A DNA stretch of 64,000 nt from Fragum whitleyi (Eukaryota > Mollusca > Bivalvia > Cardiida > Cardiidae): the NCBI GenBank assembly GCA_948146395.1, contig OX411543.1:68707474-68771473 (forward strand), given 5' to 3'. Position 1 is the first letter of the stretch; the number at the start of each line of letters is the position of its first letter. Of this stretch, positions 59,368 to 64,000 are shown one piece after another. A program made the translations under genes and the position numbers. The notes under the pieces were generated by a model. It did not search any database. It saw nothing but the letters and a program-made list of their open reading frames with translations, and was not told the origin of the DNA.

Positions 59368-60045
59368 TTACAACATTTGAAATCATTCTGACAATCATCC
59401 TCATTATGCTCATCCTCATCTCCTTCGAATCCACATTTTCTGCAAACTTTTGTTTTCTTACAGTTATCTTCGTAATGGCCGAACCTCTGACAGTTAAAGC
59501 AACGCAGAGGGTTTGGAACAAACACATCAACTTTGACAATCTGAAAGCCTACTTTGATTTCTTTAGGTAGGGTAGGTTCGTTAAAGGTTAAGACATAAGT
59601 ATTTGTTTTTATTCTTTTTTGGTCTCTTGTGAATTCAATTCTTCTTACTGCAATGACACCCTGGGATTTTAGATTTTGCTCTATTTCATATACCATGCAA
59701 GAGGATAACTCTCTACAACGTATAACACCTTTGGAAGTATTTAATTTCTCATGAGAGTAAACTTTGACCTTGTGATTATAGAACTTCGTTATTTTCAGAA
59801 GATTCTCTGACTGAGCCCTTTTTGACACTTCAATTAACAAATTTCCATTCTTCATATTCTTGACTGATTTTGGAGTTCCAATAATTGCCCTGGTTTGCTT
59901 TTCTATAACAAAAGGAGAAAGTTCTGCTATCGGAAACCCTGGGTCTGCACTTTCGACCACTATAAATCTTGGAAACGGCAGTAAATTGATATTTTCATCC
60001 TCAGAATCTGAAAGCACTCTCTTGGGTTTTTTTTGATGAAGCCAT
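59301..60045 (-). CDS. ORF1 segment 1: RNA-binding protein with three zinc motifs
   Basis: The open frame is clear from about 60017. The protein has an RRM-like region with FIVVESADPG, SPFVIEKQTRAIIG, SKGVIRCREL and VRRIEFTRD, then NPLRCFNCQRFGHYEDNC, a C-x2-C-x4-H-x4-C knuckle, followed by CRKC...HNEDDC and CCNCGMAH. Such proteins coat the element's RNA. The natural start is probably the ATG at 60045, but it is out of frame with the body by one base because of an A8 run (60028-60035). The frame ends early in KKKKKS, where one more base in an A5 run near 59320 would continue it into segment 2. Confidence 0.9.
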
Positions 60046-60720
60046 GTTAAATTGTTTTTGATTCAGCGGCGATGGTCCAAGCCACCCGCCCTCGGAGTTC
60101 TACATATGGGGACACCTAACCTGGGGAATTCCATCTCAGGAAAGGTGCCGGGGATACATCGCCGATATACTCGGTGCAAAATGGCTAGATCAAGCAATAC
60201 ATACCTCCGATAATTAATTCACCCAAGCATGAAGAAAAACGGAAAGTATAATTGTCGATCAAACACCATGTTTACCCGATTGGCCCATGAGCCACCGCCT
60301 TCTAAGGCATGTGAAAGAAACATCTATTTCAAATGAAAACGAAGATTTGATGATGAAAGGTTAAATTTAAACGCCCTAGGGCAAGGCATGACCAGCCGAT
60401 TGATCGGGTCGGGCCCGCCCGACCTCCCGTTTATCCCAACTCAGGGCCAAAGTGGTGTGTTGCAAAAACAGGGCCTAGCCAATCCCTGAGTTCACTCAAC
60501 CACCAGGATCCCGTCATCAGGCATTACGGGTCGCAGCCCACGGCAAACAGGCAGGTCCATTTGTTTGGGGTCATACCATGTACTACATGGACAGTAGCCG
60601 ACTATTTCTATCCCCCCGCCAAAAGGCTCGATAGTTCAATACCCGCTTCCTTCGTATAGCGTTTCGTACATGTATGCTAACACAGAAGGAGCAGTCCCCG
60701 TGATGCAATCATAACGAAAT
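60046..60720 (-). promoter_or_regulatory. GC-rich leader (5' UTR/internal promoter region) of the retrotransposon
   Basis: This block is much richer in G+C than its surroundings and directly precedes ORF1. I-type elements carry an internal promoter in their leader, so this is the expected place for one. No specific promoter motif is identified, and the outer limit near 60720 is set only by the composition change. Confidence 0.5.
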
Positions 60721-62594
60721 GTAATTATCGCAAGAAAAAACCCACACTTTTCGTTATCCACAAATTCTTTTGTTTTACCTTTTCATGCTGTTTGCGGCAT
60801 ATGGCTGTTATACACACAACTTTGTTATTTGTCTTCCAACAATGGGTCTATAATCGAAGACCTATGTGGGTTAGCAGCTGGAGCTTAGGATATGATTTCA
60901 TAGTGGCACAGGTGTGAGAAATACCAGGAATCCATTGTTAGGTGATCCAGCCGCCTCGATATAACTGAAAGATTGCCGAAAGAGGCATAAAAAAACCCAC
61001 ACAGCTTTGACCGAGAGTATAGAGTTAGAATGTGCAGATCGACTTGAGCCCACGTTGCCCGCTTTCTACCTTATCATCATGGGGAATAACTGGTTGAAAG
61101 TCCCAAAATAAGCCATTCGTTTTCTAAATGTTAGAATTGTAACTAATTTTTGGAAAAATTGAGATTTTGTTACCATTGGATTTGCCTTTAAGAGATCTAT
61201 CTCACTGGGTTGTCAAATTTCTGATATGTTGTAAGAATAAAAAGTTCACAGAATGTACAACATGTATCTGCACTGTTTTGTTTTCAATTTTAACCTTGCA
61301 TTGTTGTTTTATGTTACCCATTGGTATTTATCTGTTTGAGTCATATGATTTAAATCGGTTGAATATTACACTGTTCTATTTTGGGATGATGAAATTATTT
61401 TTTTTTCTGAGTATAGAATCATCAAACAGGATCTATCATGCTAATCTCTCCAAAGACAGAAATATCTGTCATGTATTTACAAGTCAAAAGTTTCCACAAA
61501 AGTAGAAATAAAACAGTTTGCCGCAGTTTGGACGGGTTACCGATTGCTGGGCTTGAATGTTCTATTTGACTAGGGAACTACATGAAGTCATACCGCATAT
61601 CGTAACTGAATTACTGTTGAAAGTGCTGATAGGCCGCTATAAAATAACATCAATCTTATTAACAGAATGGGACAAAGAAGTATCAAGTTTCAATTATAAT
61701 GTTCTAACTCTAACATTTTGCGTAGGTTCTGAACATTGGGATGGTCCGTTTGAACTTCAACATTATAATAATAATAAAAAGATGAAAATAAGTTTCATTT
61801 ATGCTCTAAGTGAAAATGGAAAAAAATATAAAAAAAAACCCCACAAAAACCGTATTGGCTAAAACAAAAATATTTATTAATTTATCAATGTGACAATAAA
61901 AAATATTGTCACATGGATAACAGGCTTAATTTTTTAAGTATTTAGGATTTATAGTAAAAGAAATTCAAATCTCAATTTTCAAAGTCGTTTTTTCTCGAAA
62001 CTCTAAGTAAGTCGGTAAGAACATTCTAATAATTATGCGACGAATTCGTTTGAAACAAAATTTAAAATCAACAGGAAAAGGGTTAAGAGTAACTACAGTG
62101 TATAAAGATTTATGTTTGTTTCATAATAAATGCGTTGGATCTATTTTTTCACTTGGTGAACAACACGTAATATATTGGTTGTTCACAAAAAGAAAGATGG
62201 TGTGTCTAACTTGCACATAATATAAACGTTAATTCTGTTTTTTCCAATGCTAAATAAAGACATGATGCCTACATGAATCTTTGTCCCACTTCAATGACAT
62301 CCGGCGAAAAGCCCTTTATATGACCATCCTGTTCGATAACACTGTCATTTAATACATAGAGCTATAAGAAATGAGCTATTTCAATGATGAACTTTATTTA
62401 AAATGTTTTTCATCTGTATATTTATAATTCCGTTGGACACATTTTCTCGTGATTTTCGATGGACCTGACCTCTTTTCAACAGGAACTATCAATAACATGA
62501 AACAGCCATTCTGGTCAAGCTGGAAAAGAATAAAAAGGAAGTTATGGATGTCGAAACTCGATATCGAGTTTAACATAATGGAATAGTTCATTGT
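60721..62594. other. No recognisable gene
   Basis: AAAAAACCCACAC occurs near 60734 and again near 60988, so the outer leader could extend to about 61000. A small hairpin TGTGACAAT/ATTGTCACA lies at 61889-61913. Open frames at 61167-61505, 61557-61862 and 62035-62220 have no motifs. Confidence 0.4.
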
Positions 62595-62990
62595 TGGTGA
62601 ACGAAATTTTCGTTCACCAGTGTTATACACTGTGTATGGAAAATCCTGTAGGATCTTAATAGGTTTTAAATAAAGCAGTACCTCTTTAGCTTCAATTTAG
62701 TATCTTATAGACTTCTCTCTACAAAATCACTGTTTACTTCGTTAAATGCATGAAGATAATGAATGAATACAAGTGAAGATAATGAAAATTACCCTTTAAA
62801 AACACAAAACTATCTTGGAATGTCTATACGAGCGAATTTTTGATCGGCGTAAGATTGTCGGGACTAGAGAGCAAAAAAAAAGTTTGTGTGTGTACACTGT
62901 ATAGACAGATACTATGCTTTTGATTTAAACCAACTTGTAGTAATTTGCCGGAAATGTGTGTTTATTGAGGTCGTGAACTCTTGAACTTCT
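62595..62990 (+). repeat. About 400-bp dispersed repeat, copy 2
   Basis: It starts with the palindrome TGGTGAACGAA/TTCGTTCACCA and matches the reverse strand of 7710-8113 over its whole length with small gaps. The copies are some 54 kb apart and inverted. Confidence 0.75.
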
Positions 62991-64000
62991 ACACAACCCT
63001 GATTGGCCATACCACACGTGATGACCGACTACGATTTTACCTGCCTTCTTATGAATGAAGTCTTTGCTTATAAGTTACGAAAGGTCAAGTTTACAAACGA
63101 ATGGAATGTTCCTGCTGTATTTCTCCTATTAAACGCGCCCGAGCGCGATGCAAAACGTCGTGGAGGCGCTATTATTTCAGACTCATTTACTTAATTAAAA
63201 AAAATACGTATTTTGGTACCTAAGAGAAGCAAACTGTTAACATGTTCGTAATTATCGATTGAAATACGTACGCTACCCAATACGTTTTTCTATTTATCTA
63301 TTAAGGCTATATATTTAAAAAATGAAATAAAATGTTAGCTAATGAATTTTAATTCTGTCATTTAAAGTCATCTATCGAAATAAGGTCACCCTCGACCATT
63401 AACTGCAGCTTTCAAAAGCAAGTGATTGTGTAAGCAGAAGCCCAGATTATTATTATTGTTATTATTTGTACAAGATAGGAAGTTCCAGACGGTGCAATAT
63501 TCAATGTTTCGCTACCGTTGGACAAAGCGGTCTTATAAATCATTACCTTTTCACGTATCAAATAAATAATCCTGTATTTAATCCTAAAATTTCATGATGT
63601 GTAAATGCAAGTGTTTCGTAGTGAAAACACAACACGTCTGGAGCTAGCTGGGTCACCGCGTGTCGGCACCCTTTGAAGTCCCCAGATTCTTGCAAGCGGC
63701 GACATCGCTTTTGAAATAAGTCACACATGAGATTTTACGGGGGTTTTCCTATTTTAACAGTATGAATTGTGACTAGGATTTAATCATTTGACTCGGATAT
63801 TTTTTATTTTTGAAGAAGGTGAAATGATTTCAGAAATATTTTCGTAACAATGAAAGGGGATTTTGTTCGCATGCGACTTTTGAAGAATAACGAGAAATAG
63901 TTTTAATTTTGTGTCAAATTTTAACCTTACGCGCTTCCGGAAAACTGCGCGATTTAGGACGCGTTAGTTTTTCAGATGTTGAACGATCTTTTAATGTCGC
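62991..64000. other. No recognisable gene
   Basis: AT-rich to moderate composition with short motif-less frames (for example 63003-63194). Confidence 0.4.

Larger units (their letters stand above)
54601..60720 (-). mobile_element. Near full-length I-superfamily (I/Nimb-like) non-LTR retrotransposon
   Basis: On the minus strand the order is a GC-rich leader (about 60720-60046), ORF1 (60045-58732), ORF2 (58655-54951), then a 3' untranslated region of about 350 bp ending in a short ATTC repeat at about 54603-54613. Having an APE endonuclease, a reverse transcriptase and an RNase H in one ORF2 after a zinc-knuckle ORF1 fits the I superfamily; Jockey and CR1 elements normally lack the RNase H. 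Such elements nick chromosomal DNA and copy their RNA in place. Frames are interrupted at five places, so this copy is non-functional as written. The exact 5' end and the target duplication could not be fixed. The clade name is inference. Confidence 0.93.

Overview
This is an animal nuclear window, AT-rich and gene-poor, and it looks like a bivalve mollusc. The best clue is its repeats: several repeat families that I associate with bivalve genomes are present. They include elements that open with a TAGCTCACCTGAG-like end and close with a GAGGCCC/GGGCCTCTTGT-like end, a TGCCCCCG hairpin element followed by TCTG/TCCG and AAGGTCA repeats, and recurring AAGGGAGGTAA motifs. The species call is inference, because no host gene was recognised by homology.

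Layout. At 1-1124 an older dispersed repeat is split by an inverted-repeat element (50-1067) whose two arms each carry a tRNA-like sequence. 1.5-14.6 kb holds decayed tandem repeats, two CT microsatellites, one copy of an inverted dispersed repeat (its partner lies at 62.6-63.0 kb) and a 578-bp terminal-inverted-repeat element (12991-13568). 14642-29988 is a 7.67-kb head-to-tail tandem duplication, nearly identical between copies. Each copy holds a long hairpin, a dispersed repeat, a CGCCGA-rich block and a weakly supported three-exon small gene model. 30-33 kb holds a SINE, an element with nuclear-receptor half-site arrays, and relics of two different non-LTR retrotransposons on the minus strand. 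34.7-37.4 kb holds a pair of convergent tRNA-like sequences, a MITE-like element and another long hairpin. 38.4-54.3 kb is a patchwork of tandem-repeat elements, a 625-bp foldback element and MITE copies.

54.6-60.7 kb, minus strand, is an almost complete non-LTR retrotransposon of the I superfamily (I/Nimb-like). ORF1 has an RNA-binding region and three Cys/His zinc motifs. ORF2 has an APE endonuclease, a reverse transcriptase with YVDD, an RNase H and a C-terminal Cys/His motif. Its reading frames are interrupted five times. Four of these are single-base changes in A-runs and one is a 4-bp duplication.

No CRISPR array, operon, rRNA or clearly functional tRNA was seen. Apart from transposon proteins, the only coding candidate is the duplicated three-exon model, which rests on splice and promoter signals alone.
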